Of a DNA stretch of 24,651 bases, positions 13,801 to 22,760 are shown in pieces. Source of the stretch: a virus. Within the stretch, counting starts at the first letter, position 1. Every line of letters starts with the position of its first letter. The notes under the pieces were generated by a model. That model ran no database searches, was not told the DNA's origin, and worked only from the letters and a program-made list of their open reading frames with translations. The position numbers and the translations under genes are program-made. Where the stretch lies: positions 1 to 24,651 of the IMG/VR virus record IMGVR_UViG_3300008448_009629; one strand, 5' to 3'.

Positions 13801-15820
13801 GCCTGTTACGCAGCGTATTCCCTGGGCAACAATATCGACGCAGTGGGGCGGAGACCCGACAGGCGACTACCAGTCTATCTACGCCGATCCCCGGCTAATG
13901 CAGGTGTCAGGTAGTAAGTACAACAACGGCGTAGGTCTCTCACAAGCTGGCTCTTCACACTACTATGGGCGCTATCAGTCTGGGTTCTGTACGAAAATTC
14001 CGTACTCCGTCAGTCCCCTCCGGCTGGCGCTTTGGGTACCTAGGACATCGCCTGACACGAGCAACTACCTAAATTCGGTATACAACCCGCTTGTCGCGAA
14101 CGGCGACTTCCTTGCCCGCTGGTGCTACGAGGCCATCGACGGCACCGGCCGCGTGGTAAGGAGCGCCCCAAGCCAGGCCGTAACATTCTCAATCTGCTCT
14201 GCGATCCGTTACACGGAGCGGTCTGTGGGCGGCGTTTTGCTAACCAACCCGGATGTTGATGTTGACGAATATCGGTACGGCTTTTTCGTCCCTCGTCTTG
14301 AACTGACCAATCGGCTCAAGACTGCCGCAACAGATTCCAAACGTACAGTCTTGCAGCCGTATTTCACGGCGGAACCGTTCGCGACTGTATTCTACAAGGT
14401 TCCGTTCTCGAACTTCATGAGCGAGTTTAAGAACGACTTCACCATCAGTCGAAACGCAACGCGAGGCGTCATCCCGTACTCTGGCTCTAACGCTGGGGCT
14501 CCAGGCGACAACCCATACGGGTTGATTGCCAGCAACCTTACATGCTTCGACGGCCCGCAAGGCGAGTACAACGGCATCCTTTCGCAACCGGTGCTCTACA
14601 CTGTCGGTGGCGGACTCGATAACGTCGCGCCTCCATCCGCGCTCTGTATGACGGTCCACCAGAACCGGCTTGTCGTTGGCGGGGCGGACGACGCAACGGT
14701 CGTGTGGTTCTCGAAGGAGCTGTCGCCGACTGATGCTCCGCAGTTTAATGATGCCCTGACCATTCAGATTGAGGATGGCGGGGCCGTTACCGGGCTCGCG
14801 TCGCTTGAGTCGCTGCTCATCATCTTCAAGCGCGGCATGACGTGGCTCGTGCCTGGCGACATGCCTGACGACACGGGCAGCTCCGTCAACCGTGGCTACG
14901 TCTCCAACACGCTAGGGACGCCTGTGCGTATGCCGCACGGTATCGGGTGCGTCGACCACCGCAGCGTCATCGAAACGCCCGTGGGCGTTTTCTTCAAGAG
15001 CGAACGTACCATCGAGCTGCTCGCTCGCGACATGAGCATCACGCCTGTGGGCCTCAAGCTCGACGATACGCTCTCCGTGTACACGGAGATCACGAGCGCG
15101 ATTCACAACGCCAAGGACACCGAGGTTTGGTTCGCCCTCCGTGACCCGTACAACGTCACGAGCATCGTCTTCGCAGTATACAACTACACGACGGACGTGT
15201 GGTCGAAGCATGTCGTCGACGCTGATGCGGACGCGCCTCCGACGTTGCCTATGACCATCATGGACAACAACGTGTACTTTGCGATTAACTGGGACGACCC
15301 GCTTGGCGTCCAGCCGGTTCAGGCGGTCGTGTACCAACAGACCGAGAGCAAGTTCTTCGACGTGACCCCAGAAGGCCGCAAGTACGTTTTGATGGCTGGG
15401 ACCACCGCCCCCATCGCCCTCAACAACGTGCAGGGGTATCAGCGGGTGAAGCGAGTGCGCCTCATCGGCAGCCCTATCCCAACCAAGAGCACGGGCGCTC
15501 CGCAGTCTCGCAACCCGCACGGTATGCTAGTCGGGGCGTTCACCGACTATGCGCTGACTGGCCCGAACAATGGCTTTCAGCTCGCTCAATGGACGGAGGC
15601 TGAGGCCGCCGCCGTCTACGCTGACCAGAACCGGGAAGTCTACGAGGTTCACGTCAAGGAGCAGAAGGGCCAGAAGGTATCGGTCGGCTTTCAGGAGATT
15701 GCGCCGGCAGACATCTACTCACTCTCTCACGGGTACGGCACCGCTTTCTCTAACATGTCCATCGTTGTTGGCTTGAAGGCTGGCCTTGACAAGCGTATCA
15801 CTCCAGGGGCGAAGCATTAG
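10868..15820 (+). CDS. Very large tail nozzle / tail tube protein (T7 gp12-like position)
   Basis: A 1650-residue protein, about twice the length of T7 gp12. The N-terminus (VPFVGGIDEYTDPDQLQPPG, then ENAVVRKTGRVEKREGF) matches the phage nozzle start pattern in which a hub strand is followed by a list of gene-product 'ENA...R..G...KR.GF' residues. The C-terminal 390 residues carry the other family marks: VHQNRLVVGG (from 1263), VVWFSKE, a LLIIFKRGMTWLVPGD segment and a propeller-like VEIPVGVFFKSE-type repeat (here VIETPVGVFFKSE). Between these lies about 1000 residues of beta-rich sequence with no family I recognise. Arg codons AGA/AGG and Ile codon ATA occur mainly in this middle part. The gene start overlaps the previous stop. 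Confidence 0.72.
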   Translation: MPTRDQVIQVPFVGGIDEYTDPDQLQPPGMAALENAVVRKTGRVEKREGFQYLEKYGVPGVPADSFGASSGPISPNIEALGVNSGKDGSRLLLASDNTLFEYVGSDATHGFRDVNRLPSCYGTLHPIDATGGEVIEVESMLDDAGAYRCTVWVLGVRNGQDLTNDRAISSQPNGTHGVYVAVQRVNDGSFVLPPARVLDASGGPTSRACDLRMTKCLGTAGNTRNWVVAFRRDYAVIEAFFVNAEDWSVSTTRTLLTPFTGRPYWRAFDITGVTGQRYFLLAFCQNDNAPSSSDVSLRLVEFDISTGNFSTLYTMPGGVLANTNASGVTPYSVNDWSRYTPRGVVLEASPDPVTASVAVAVRTIYEMNAAPNYLDGKFVAAVADCSSSSISMTADQFAWLHRAAFQTEDSFSLFSTASQYQSKYSGTTSSTGTVLEVANYGAQTSQVTTVTARFADGSVQTYQANIASPGVGGAVYQLPAVYKGNQSNATILASGLYPSPEHLYPSTNIVKVSQPCVPGAISVGEAAFDQRNITRVQLGGAPGVVSVTLANTVQYCRLNTGAGVRCLALVAFGPTGIPTEVDLYSGEGAGNALGAPALVDIILLETGGTPYAGPWAAPLGVPANTIQVYDDFNNATGLVSGAYVFEDIGLNTQPTSQSVVETDIGVEQCVHRWDVAISGSEVVLAVSSTSAATFSGPNGDAPLGYVSPFARSNYFEVYPWEFASDTRHDLNAYGTGGSSPATPIWCAAGGPWRMVGGLVQLGQNRLGCVLMPSGDDFQRSAFFVSFTDGGSEVQTLLDPIDSLPIQTSSGVVYTDNKGIFVESMNMPRIAAVPINCPRFTSYGDMLCLGAIRQGQGDGTNEVHALQYTRAASDWRTIKNWGDYSVVNGGIVSTFDGSSCNEVVSLLWPQRDLTSIAYPPDPTNLFTRAFSSPYPIDSAISAYSFYGAGSGYALSNISRPWFAYEAGLKNKSEGDGVAQPVTQRIPWATISTQWGGDPTGDYQSIYADPRLMQVSGSKYNNGVGLSQAGSSHYYGRYQSGFCTKIPYSVSPLRLALWVPRTSPDTSNYLNSVYNPLVANGDFLARWCYEAIDGTGRVVRSAPSQAVTFSICSAIRYTERSVGGVLLTNPDVDVDEYRYGFFVPRLELTNRLKTAATDSKRTVLQPYFTAEPFATVFYKVPFSNFMSEFKNDFTISRNATRGVIPYSGSNAGAPGDNPYGLIASNLTCFDGPQGEYNGILSQPVLYTVGGGLDNVAPPSALCMTVHQNRLVVGGADDATVVWFSKELSPTDAPQFNDALTIQIEDGGAVTGLASLESLLIIFKRGMTWLVPGDMPDDTGSSVNRGYVSNTLGTPVRMPHGIGCVDHRSVIETPVGVFFKSERTIELLARDMSITPVGLKLDDTLSVYTEITSAIHNAKDTEVWFALRDPYNVTSIVFAVYNYTTDVWSKHVVDADADAPPTLPMTIMDNNVYFAINWDDPLGVQPVQAVVYQQTESKFFDVTPEGRKYVLMAGTTAPIALNNVQGYQRVKRVRLIGSPIPTKSTGAPQSRNPHGMLVGAFTDYALTGPNNGFQLAQWTEAEAAAVYADQNREVYEVHVKEQKGQKVSVGFQEIAPADIYSLSHGYGTAFSNMSIVVGLKAGLDKRITPGAKH

Positions 15821-15828
15821 GAGAATCC

Positions 15829-16746
15829 ATGGCAATCGATCCACTTTCTATCGGCGTCGCAGCCGGTGTGTCTGCGCTCTCTCCTGTTGTCGCAAAGGGT
15901 ATTGGCTCGCTTTTCGGGCTCGACCAGCCAAGTGAGGAGGAGCGCCAGGCTGAGCAGCTTCGCCAGCAGGCGCTCGACCGACTTACGGCGCAGGCCGAAG
16001 GCCGCACGGCGTCGCCCGCACAGCTTGCCGCCATCGCGCAGCAGCAGCGCACGCAGCAGGCCCTCCAAAGCCTTGCGCAGCGCGGTAGCGTGCAGCAGCG
16101 TGCGGGCAACTTGCGGACGGCCATGCAGGCAGCCCCGGAAGTCATGGCCCAGCAGGGCGCTATTGCCGCTCAGACGCGCGCGCAGGAGATGGAGTCTGCC
16201 CGCAACGCGCTCGCGCAGATGCAGATGGCGTCGGCTGCTCAGCAGGCTGCCTCTGGCCGACAAAACCGCGAGTACATGCAGCGCATCGTCGGGGCTGGCG
16301 TCTCTGGCGCTGGTGCAATTGCGGGGCAGGGTATGCTGATGGGCGCGGAGGACGCGGCCAAGAAGACGGCGGAGACCGCAAAGCCTGCCATCGAGACCGC
16401 AACGACCTCGCAGGCTCAGACCGCCGCTCCTGCGGCTGCGCCCGTGGCTGCTGCGCCAAGGCCGTCGCCCGGAGTCTCAAGCACCCAGGCTGCACGAGCG
16501 CTTGGGTTTGACACGGGTGCGCCATCGACCAACCTCCGCCTTGGGGCGGGTCCGAGCATGGTGGCTGGCGGGGCTGTCGGGAACCTACTCGAACAGCCAG
16601 ATGTAGCGGCATTGGAGTTCTCTAATCTTCAGCAGCAGCGTTATGGCCAGGGCGGTTTTGTCAGCAACGCGATGAGCCGCGTACGGCCCCCCGCCTCTCC
16701 TGGCTACGGGTACCCGAGCAAAAACACTCGCGGGCCTGTGTACTAA
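15829..16746 (+). CDS. Internal virion / ejection protein, Ala-Gln-rich (T7 gp14-like position)
   Basis: A 305-residue protein. After a hydrophobic N-terminus (IGVAAGVSALSPVVAKGIGS) comes a long Gln/Ala helix region (about residues 38-145) with ASPAQLAAIAQQQRTQQALQ and AQRGSVQQRAGNLRTAMQAA; this pattern is frequent in phage inner-core proteins that are ejected with the DNA. A second hydrophobic, Gly-rich stretch follows (VGAGVSGAGAIAGQGMLMGA), then an Ala/Pro linker and a Gly-rich end. Two hydrophobic stretches would suit membrane insertion during entry. It starts after GGAGAATCC and is the first of three consecutive genes of this kind behind the nozzle, the order seen in T7-like phages. Direct homology to gp14 is not demonstrated. 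Confidence 0.6.
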   Translation: MAIDPLSIGVAAGVSALSPVVAKGIGSLFGLDQPSEEERQAEQLRQQALDRLTAQAEGRTASPAQLAAIAQQQRTQQALQSLAQRGSVQQRAGNLRTAMQAAPEVMAQQGAIAAQTRAQEMESARNALAQMQMASAAQQAASGRQNREYMQRIVGAGVSGAGAIAGQGMLMGAEDAAKKTAETAKPAIETATTSQAQTAAPAAAPVAAAPRPSPGVSSTQAARALGFDTGAPSTNLRLGAGPSMVAGGAVGNLLEQPDVAALEFSNLQQQRYGQGGFVSNAMSRVRPPASPGYGYPSKNTRGPVY

Positions 16747-16755
16747 GAGGATACC

Positions 16756-18528
16756 ATGGGTGACTTCGACCAGATGACAGACGACGAGCGCAATAGGGCG
16801 GTCCTTGCGGAGCAGCGCCGAGCGCAAGCGGCGCAACCCGAGTCGGCAGAGGCGCGATTCGACTCCGTCTCCATGCCGTTTGGCCTCCCGCCTGTTCAGT
16901 TTACAACCCTGCCGAACCAGGGATTGCCTCGCGAATTGCGGGCAGCCCCATCCGCTACCGCAATGACCGGAGGTGGCGTCAATGCCGTCGCTCCCACCGT
17001 GACCGACTACGAGCAACGCTTCGCGAAGCCAGCGGTCCCGCAGATGGGCACCGAGGGCGCGGGAGGGCCTACGGAGCCTGCTGAGGAAGATGAGTTCGCT
17101 TCGGCGCAAGGGGAGCTTGAGCGCCGCCGTCAGGCGGGAGCCAGGGCATACTCTGCGGCCATGGCTGGCGGAGGCGGCGGAGGCTACACGCCAGAACAAC
17201 TGAAGCTCAACGATCGCCTGCGCACAGCCTACGAGACCGGGCTCTCTGGCGTTGAAGACGTGGAGCGTGAGACGGCTGCGTTTCAGCAAGACCCACGACG
17301 CGCCGCGTTGATGCAGCAGGAGGCCGGTCGGCAGCAGAAGGCGGTGACGGCTGAAGAGGGCCGCTCGAAGCGACTCGAAGACATTGGCCTTGAGCAGAAG
17401 CGCGTCACGGGCGACATCGCCAAGAAGATTGACGAGTTCAAGATTGACCCGAACCGCGTCTTCGGACAGGGCGGCCAGCGCGCTGCGGCTACGTTCGCTC
17501 TGGGCCTGGCCAACGTGTTTAGCAACGTCGGAGAAGCGATGCAGGGCAAGGCTGGGACTAACGCGGTCCTTGGCCTCATCCGAGACCGTGTCGCCCAGGA
17601 CATCTCGCTCCAAGAGAACGACTACCGCCGTATGCTCCAAGGCTACGAGGTGCGCCGCAACGGCCTCATGGACGCCATCCAGATGGTTGGCAACGAGCGC
17701 CAGGGCGCGGAGGCGCTCGCTCGTCAGCAGGTGCTCGCGTACGCTGGGCAGCTTGCCCTTCTTGAGCAGAAGGTTACGGACGCAAAGGTCCGCGGGGTCA
17801 TCTCGCAAGCCAAGTCGACCATCCTTGCCCAGTACGGCAAGGACGAGCAGGCTATTGAGACGGCTAACGTCGCATCGCGCAACCAGGCTCGCGCTCAGGC
17901 GGCATCGTTCGCAGCCCAGGAGCGTCGGCTTGCTGCGCAGCAGGCGCAAGCCCTGGCGGTATCCGGCATCTCGGATAAGGAGCAGGGCCAGGTCAACGAG
18001 GCGCTGAAGACGGCCCGCGACAAGGGGCTTTACGTCCGCACGCGCGGCCTCCAGGACCTCCGCAAGGTCGTAGAGTCATACCCGAACGCAGCCGCAGAGG
18101 CGCGTGGGGCCATTGGCCAGTTCTGGCGCTCCGTCGCCGAGGACAAGGACCGTGGCACCGTAGCGTCGATGCTTTCCAATATCGCGCTTGAGGGTCTCTC
18201 TGACGGCGCTCGCAAGTACATCACGGCATACAGCAACTACATCGGCCCGCGCATCCGGTCGCAGGCTGGCGCGAACGTCACCGCTGGCGAGCGTACGCTG
18301 TACGACCCGGAGAAGTACACGACGCCTGCGGCTGTCGATGTGATGATGAAGAACGAAAACCGTCGCGTCGCCGACGAAGCCAAGGAGATTGAGATTGGGG
18401 CCGGTCTTGGCGTGGGGTCCGACGCTCGACTGTTCCTTCGCTCCCAGCTCTACTCGATGTACGGTTCGCAGCCCAAGGACGCCCCCGCGCTCCAGGCCGT
18501 CACTCGTGAAGGGAAGCCCGTAAAATGA
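16756..18528 (+). CDS. Internal virion / ejection protein, coiled coil (T7 gp15-like position)
   Basis: A 590-residue mostly helical protein. The first 140 residues are low-complexity and end in a run of six Gly (138-143). The rest is charged coiled coil, with a segment around 270-300 (AVLGLIRDRVAQDISLQEND) that follows a pattern I associate with phage inner-core proteins: a helix ending in R/D-x-I-x-x-Q just before a long Arg/Glu helix. The C-terminal 130 residues look globular (FLRSQLYSMYGSQ near the end). Placed between the gp14-like and gp16-like genes, it probably forms part of the DNA ejection channel. It overlaps the next gene start (ATGA). Starts after GAGGA. Confidence 0.6.
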   Translation: MGDFDQMTDDERNRAVLAEQRRAQAAQPESAEARFDSVSMPFGLPPVQFTTLPNQGLPRELRAAPSATAMTGGGVNAVAPTVTDYEQRFAKPAVPQMGTEGAGGPTEPAEEDEFASAQGELERRRQAGARAYSAAMAGGGGGGYTPEQLKLNDRLRTAYETGLSGVEDVERETAAFQQDPRRAALMQQEAGRQQKAVTAEEGRSKRLEDIGLEQKRVTGDIAKKIDEFKIDPNRVFGQGGQRAAATFALGLANVFSNVGEAMQGKAGTNAVLGLIRDRVAQDISLQENDYRRMLQGYEVRRNGLMDAIQMVGNERQGAEALARQQVLAYAGQLALLEQKVTDAKVRGVISQAKSTILAQYGKDEQAIETANVASRNQARAQAASFAAQERRLAAQQAQALAVSGISDKEQGQVNEALKTARDKGLYVRTRGLQDLRKVVESYPNAAAEARGAIGQFWRSVAEDKDRGTVASMLSNIALEGLSDGARKYITAYSNYIGPRIRSQAGANVTAGERTLYDPEKYTTPAAVDVMMKNENRRVADEAKEIEIGAGLGVGSDARLFLRSQLYSMYGSQPKDAPALQAVTREGKPVK

Positions 18529-21500
18529 CCGTCAAGCTCCTCGATAAAGAGACCAAGTCGCTCGTCGACTTTGAGCCGAACGCGGTCAACGCGGCGGTCG
18601 ATAGCGGCAAGTTCCTCTTCCCAAAGAACCGTGGCGTGCCCGTGCGCGCCGATGGCCAGCTCAAGTACATCTCTGCGGCCGACGCAGCGAAGTACCGAGA
18701 CCGGCTGCTCTTTGTGAACGACGAGGACGTTGAGCGGGGTCAGGCCGAGGAGCGATTCGGTGGTCTCGGCGGAGCAGCTCAGGCGCTCGCGTACGGCGGC
18801 GTGAAGGGCCTCACGCTCGGCACCGTGCCCGCTCTCGCATCGGCGCTCAGTCCGGAGTTTGCGGAGTACAGCAAGCAGATTGAGCTTGGCCGTCCGGGCG
18901 TGACGGCTGCGGGTGAGATCGCCTCGCTTGCGGTTGACCCGTTTGCCCTTGCAGGCAAGGCCCTTCGGCTTGGGTCTAAAGGCGCTAGAGTGGCTCAGGA
19001 GGCGGGGGCTGCGGCTCGCGCTGCGGAGTCGGCTGCGGCTCCGCGCGTCATGGAGGGGGTGTACGAAGCCGAGCGCGCCACGCCGATGCTTGGCGCTGGG
19101 CCTACGGCAGAAGCCGCCCCACTTCGCCTTGGTGGTCGTGTTGCTGGAGCAGAGCCGCAGGCGGGAGCTGGTTTTGCCGCAAGAGAAGCTCAGCCTCCTC
19201 GCGCACTGCCTCCGGCTGGCCGTGAGCCCGTTGCTGCCCCAGAAAGCCCGCTGACGTACCAAGCGCCGCCGTTTGAGTCGCGGGTGACGACGGACCTGCG
19301 CCTTGGACGCTCGGACACCGCCGAGCGCATTGGTGAGCTTGACCGTACGATTCAGTCGACGCTTGGCTCTAAGGCGAAGGGGGCTAAGAAAGCTGTAAAA
19401 GGACTTCGCGAGGAGCGCGACGCGCTTGCCCAGCAGCTTGACGAGTATGACTTCCAGCTCGCCAAGTACGAGGGGCCGGAGGCGGAGGCGCTTGGGGCTC
19501 AAGCGGAGCGTGCTGCCGAGGCCACGAAGTATCGTGTGCCATCGGCAAAACCGACGGCGGTTGAAGGCGTAGCGGGCATGACGCAGGAGCAGCTTGCCGA
19601 TTACTATGCGGCGAATGGTCTCCCAGAAGGGGTTGATGCGTACGCCGCGCTGACCGCAAGGCCGTCAATGCGTGGCCTTTCTCGCGCTGAGATGGTTGAA
19701 AGATTCAACGCTTCTGGGGGCGCTGAGGCTGGCCGTAAGTGGGCGGACCAGATGGAGTCGACGTGGCTCAAGATTGCCAAGGAGAAGCCTGCTGGTATTA
19801 AGGCCGCTGGTGGAGACTCGATGTGGACAAACTTCCGCGTCGGCAAGGATGTTAGTCCGGCGGCTGGAGCGGCTAGGGACAAGGCGTACGTTACGCTAGG
19901 CGATCCACTGTCCTTGTCTGGCGAAGATGTTACTGGCTTTCTTAAAGCCCTGCGCAAAGCCAAATACAACGGGCAGGTAAAGGTTCCAGGCAGCGGAGCT
20001 AGACTCATCACGAACTTTGACAATATCGTGATGCACGGAGCGACGAAGGCCGATGCCGAGCTTGGCGAAGAACTGGCTCGCAAGTTTTTTGGAGAGCGCG
20101 TTGAAGCTACGTCGTTTGGCCGAGACGTTGCTGGCAAAAGCCATACGCAGCTTCTTGCGGAATCGCTTGAGAAAAAAGCGCCAAACATGGTTGTTGGCAA
20201 GGTGGGAGCCGCCGCTCCAGAGCTGAAGCTCGGAGAGCGTGCGGCGGCTGAAGCAGAGCAAGCCCGCGAGCGTCTCCGCATGGGCGGCGGTGCGCCGGAG
20301 TATGTTGGACCCGAGCCGGGGCCGCTCGCTCTCGCTGGAGAACGGCCACTTGCGCCCACGGCGGCGCGAGAAGGCGCCCTCGAAGCAGAATTCGCGGAGC
20401 TGCCCGACGCTGGGCCGCGTCTTACGCCGGAGCCGGCAGCTCCAATCGCTGCCGCTCCAGTGCCTCAAGGCGGAGGGTTGACGCTCCCGCCTGGCCTTGC
20501 GTCCATGTCGGCGCAAGGCGGCCTTTACGGGGCCTCTGAGGAGGCGCGTCGGCAGGCTACGGGCGAGAGCCAGGGCGGCATGGGCGCTATCCTCGGCGCA
20601 GGCGCTCTCGGTGCAGCCATCCCGGCTGGGCTGATGCTCGGTGGCAAGGTAGCGGCGAAGGGCGCACAGGCGCTTGCGACCGGCGCTCGCGAGGCTGGTC
20701 TGATTGAGCGGATTGCGGCTGGCGCTTCGACCATCGAGAAGCAGCATATCGCTCGCTCCTTCGACCTGTCGCGCGACCAGGTTACGCGGCTCAACAACAA
20801 GTTCGCAATTCCTGAGATTGAGCAACAGGGCACCGACGCGTTCGTCAAGTTCATCAAGGGCGAGCTTGACGACGTGTCCAAGCTCAAGGCTGCGTTCCCC
20901 GACGATGCGTTCCTTCAGAGCATCCCTGAGAACACGTCGCTCAAGTTTGGCCAGCTCACGCCTGACCGCAAGAAGGCGTTCGCTGACGCTGTCGAGCGAT
21001 TCTACGGCAAGGAGTACGACACCATCTTCACGGATGCGGTGCGGGCAGCTCCGGTTGACCGGTCCATCATCGATCGCATCATCGCCGACACCGAGGCGAG
21101 GGCTGTTGCTGGAGCGCCGCAGCGCGGCCTTGAGTCCGTGGCCCCTGAGATTGCTGCGATGCGTGACTACCAGGGCCAGCACTCTGTCGGCACGCTGCGC
21201 GAGCTTCAGTCTCGCATCGGCGAAATCTTCCGTGGACGCCAGGGCGAAGGTGGCAAGTTCACCGAGGCTCAGGCTGCGATGTACGGTGGCCTTAAGCGCG
21301 CTCTTGCAGACGCCGTCGAGGCCGCTGAGCCAGGAGCAGCAGCTCGCCTTGCCGAGAACGACGTTCGCTACGAAATGTCGAAGATCATGGCGGAGGGAGC
21401 CAACAAGGTTCTCTCGAAAGCCACGACCACCTCTCCCATCGGGCGAGACCTGCTCTCACAGTTCGCGCTCGGCTTCGCCGCTGTCGGCCACCCGCTTGCC

Positions 21501-22298
21501 GCCACCAAGTTCTTCGTCACGACGGTTGGCCTGCGCCATCTGTACAACACGCGCGGCGAGGGCATCATCGCGGATATGGCGGGCAAGCTCTCGACAAGCC
21601 TGCGGAAGAACCCGACTGCCGCCGCGACCGAGGCTGCGGACATCATCGTCAACGCGCGCCGCCCCATGCTGCTCGGCATGAGCGCCACGAAGCTCACGGA
21701 CGCCAAGCCAGAAGACTACACGTCCATGTCTCGCGCGGTTCGAGAGCTTGAGGCAACGCGCGACAAGGCGAAGCGGCAGATTGCCGATGCCACCTCTGGT
21801 CTCACCCCAGAGGAGCAGCAGAAGTCCGTCGAGTTCTTCGACAACCAACTCAACGCGCTCGCGTCGGCGCTGCCGAAGGGTATCCCGACCGGCAAGGCGC
21901 TCAACGAGCAGGAGAAGAACTACACCATCTTCGCCCGCGCCATCCTCGACCCGCAGGTGTACGGCGTGCAGGCAATCCTGAACGGCGGGCTCGGCGCAAG
22001 CGTGGCGGCTGATGCCATTAACTCGCTCGGTCCGCAGGGCCAGGAGTTCCTCCAGAAGCTCGGCGACAACCTCCAGGCGCGCATCAGCGAGAGCGAGCAG
22101 CTCCGTGGTCGCGAAGACATGCTGCAAACGCTTCGCAACGTGAAGACCGCTACGCGCAAGAGCGTCGGCGGAGGCGGAGGCGCTCGCCTTCGGGCGCTCC
22201 ACCCGTCGAGCGACGTGAAGAACATCGCGAAGGGCGCTCCTAGCGCGTTTCAGAACGCAGCCAAGGCATTTTCTGGTAGTGCTAAAGGCATCCAGTAA
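18525..22298 (+). CDS. Large internal virion / DNA ejection protein (T7 gp16-like position) with an unplaced central domain
   Basis: A 1257-residue protein, similar in length to T7 gp16. Near residue 90 is a hydrophobic Gly/Leu segment (AYGGVKGLTLGTVPALASAL), at about 685-720 a second one (GAILGAGALGAAIPAGLMLG), and at 980-1002 a third (FALGFAAVGHPLAATKFFV); these could enter the cell envelope. Residues about 150-350 and 570-680 are Ala/Pro/Glu linkers. Residues about 433-550 form a compact, different-looking domain with KAYVTLGDPLSL, DNIVMHG (499-505) and GRDVAGKSH (532-540). The C-terminal third is helical. No lytic transglycosylase Glu-Ser motif is seen at the N-terminus, unlike T7 gp16. 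Function of the central domain is unknown to me. Confidence 0.62.
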   Translation: MTVKLLDKETKSLVDFEPNAVNAAVDSGKFLFPKNRGVPVRADGQLKYISAADAAKYRDRLLFVNDEDVERGQAEERFGGLGGAAQALAYGGVKGLTLGTVPALASALSPEFAEYSKQIELGRPGVTAAGEIASLAVDPFALAGKALRLGSKGARVAQEAGAAARAAESAAAPRVMEGVYEAERATPMLGAGPTAEAAPLRLGGRVAGAEPQAGAGFAAREAQPPRALPPAGREPVAAPESPLTYQAPPFESRVTTDLRLGRSDTAERIGELDRTIQSTLGSKAKGAKKAVKGLREERDALAQQLDEYDFQLAKYEGPEAEALGAQAERAAEATKYRVPSAKPTAVEGVAGMTQEQLADYYAANGLPEGVDAYAALTARPSMRGLSRAEMVERFNASGGAEAGRKWADQMESTWLKIAKEKPAGIKAAGGDSMWTNFRVGKDVSPAAGAARDKAYVTLGDPLSLSGEDVTGFLKALRKAKYNGQVKVPGSGARLITNFDNIVMHGATKADAELGEELARKFFGERVEATSFGRDVAGKSHTQLLAESLEKKAPNMVVGKVGAAAPELKLGERAAAEAEQARERLRMGGGAPEYVGPEPGPLALAGERPLAPTAAREGALEAEFAELPDAGPRLTPEPAAPIAAAPVPQGGGLTLPPGLASMSAQGGLYGASEEARRQATGESQGGMGAILGAGALGAAIPAGLMLGGKVAAKGAQALATGAREAGLIERIAAGASTIEKQHIARSFDLSRDQVTRLNNKFAIPEIEQQGTDAFVKFIKGELDDVSKLKAAFPDDAFLQSIPENTSLKFGQLTPDRKKAFADAVERFYGKEYDTIFTDAVRAAPVDRSIIDRIIADTEARAVAGAPQRGLESVAPEIAAMRDYQGQHSVGTLRELQSRIGEIFRGRQGEGGKFTEAQAAMYGGLKRALADAVEAAEPGAAARLAENDVRYEMSKIMAEGANKVLSKATTTSPIGRDLLSQFALGFAAVGHPLAATKFFVTTVGLRHLYNTRGEGIIADMAGKLSTSLRKNPTAAATEAADIIVNARRPMLLGMSATKLTDAKPEDYTSMSRAVRELEATRDKAKRQIADATSGLTPEEQQKSVEFFDNQLNALASALPKGIPTGKALNEQEKNYTIFARAILDPQVYGVQAILNGGLGASVAADAINSLGPQGQEFLQKLGDNLQARISESEQLRGREDMLQTLRNVKTATRKSVGGGGGARLRALHPSSDVKNIAKGAPSAFQNAAKAFSGSAKGIQ

Positions 22299-22337
22299 AC
22301 ACTCTTAGACTGAACACTGTAGTGAAAGGGTAATACG

Positions 22338-22754
22338 ATGAGGACTGGAAGCGCAATTGCGAATGGCGTACGACAGTACGCGGTGACGGTGACTACGACC
22401 TGGCAACAGCTTGAGAGCGGCGTTAGCGGCTCCGCTGTTGGGGCTAACGGCTTGGCCGCCGGCCTCCCGGTACTTCGTTGGAAGGGCCAAACGGGCACGT
22501 CGTCGTCGGGCAACCAAAACCCGTACGATTACGTCCAAGGGCTGCTCATCCAGAACCGCGACGCGAGCGCGACGCTCTACGTCAGCACCTTCAAGGACGC
22601 GGACGGCACGGACCCATCGATTGCCACGGCCCGCAGCGTAGCGAACGCCATCGCCATCGCCGCAGGTGGCAGCCTGCGCCTCGACAACACCGACGCTACG
22701 AAGGTCTGGCTGGCTGGCAGCGGGTCGCTCGTAGCAGCCATCCTGGCGACCTGA
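22338..22754 (+). CDS. Small beta-rich virion protein, possible cement or tail accessory protein
   Basis: A 138-residue protein with alternating hydrophobic and polar residues typical of beta strands: YAVTVTTTWQQL at the front, YDYVQGLLIQNRDASATLYV in the middle, then a Gly-rich GGSLRLDN and a last strand VWLAGSGSLVAAIL. This layout, strands around an 'iqNrda.atlyv' core and an aGGSL..d turn, is common in small phage surface proteins. The start is well supported by TGAAAGGG twelve bases upstream. It lies between the ejection genes and the C1q-like gene, a region devoted to surface and host-contact proteins. No family name can be given. Confidence 0.55.
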   Translation: MRTGSAIANGVRQYAVTVTTTWQQLESGVSGSAVGANGLAAGLPVLRWKGQTGTSSSGNQNPYDYVQGLLIQNRDASATLYVSTFKDADGTDPSIATARSVANAIAIAAGGSLRLDNTDATKVWLAGSGSLVAAILAT

Positions 22755-22760
22755 GCGCCC

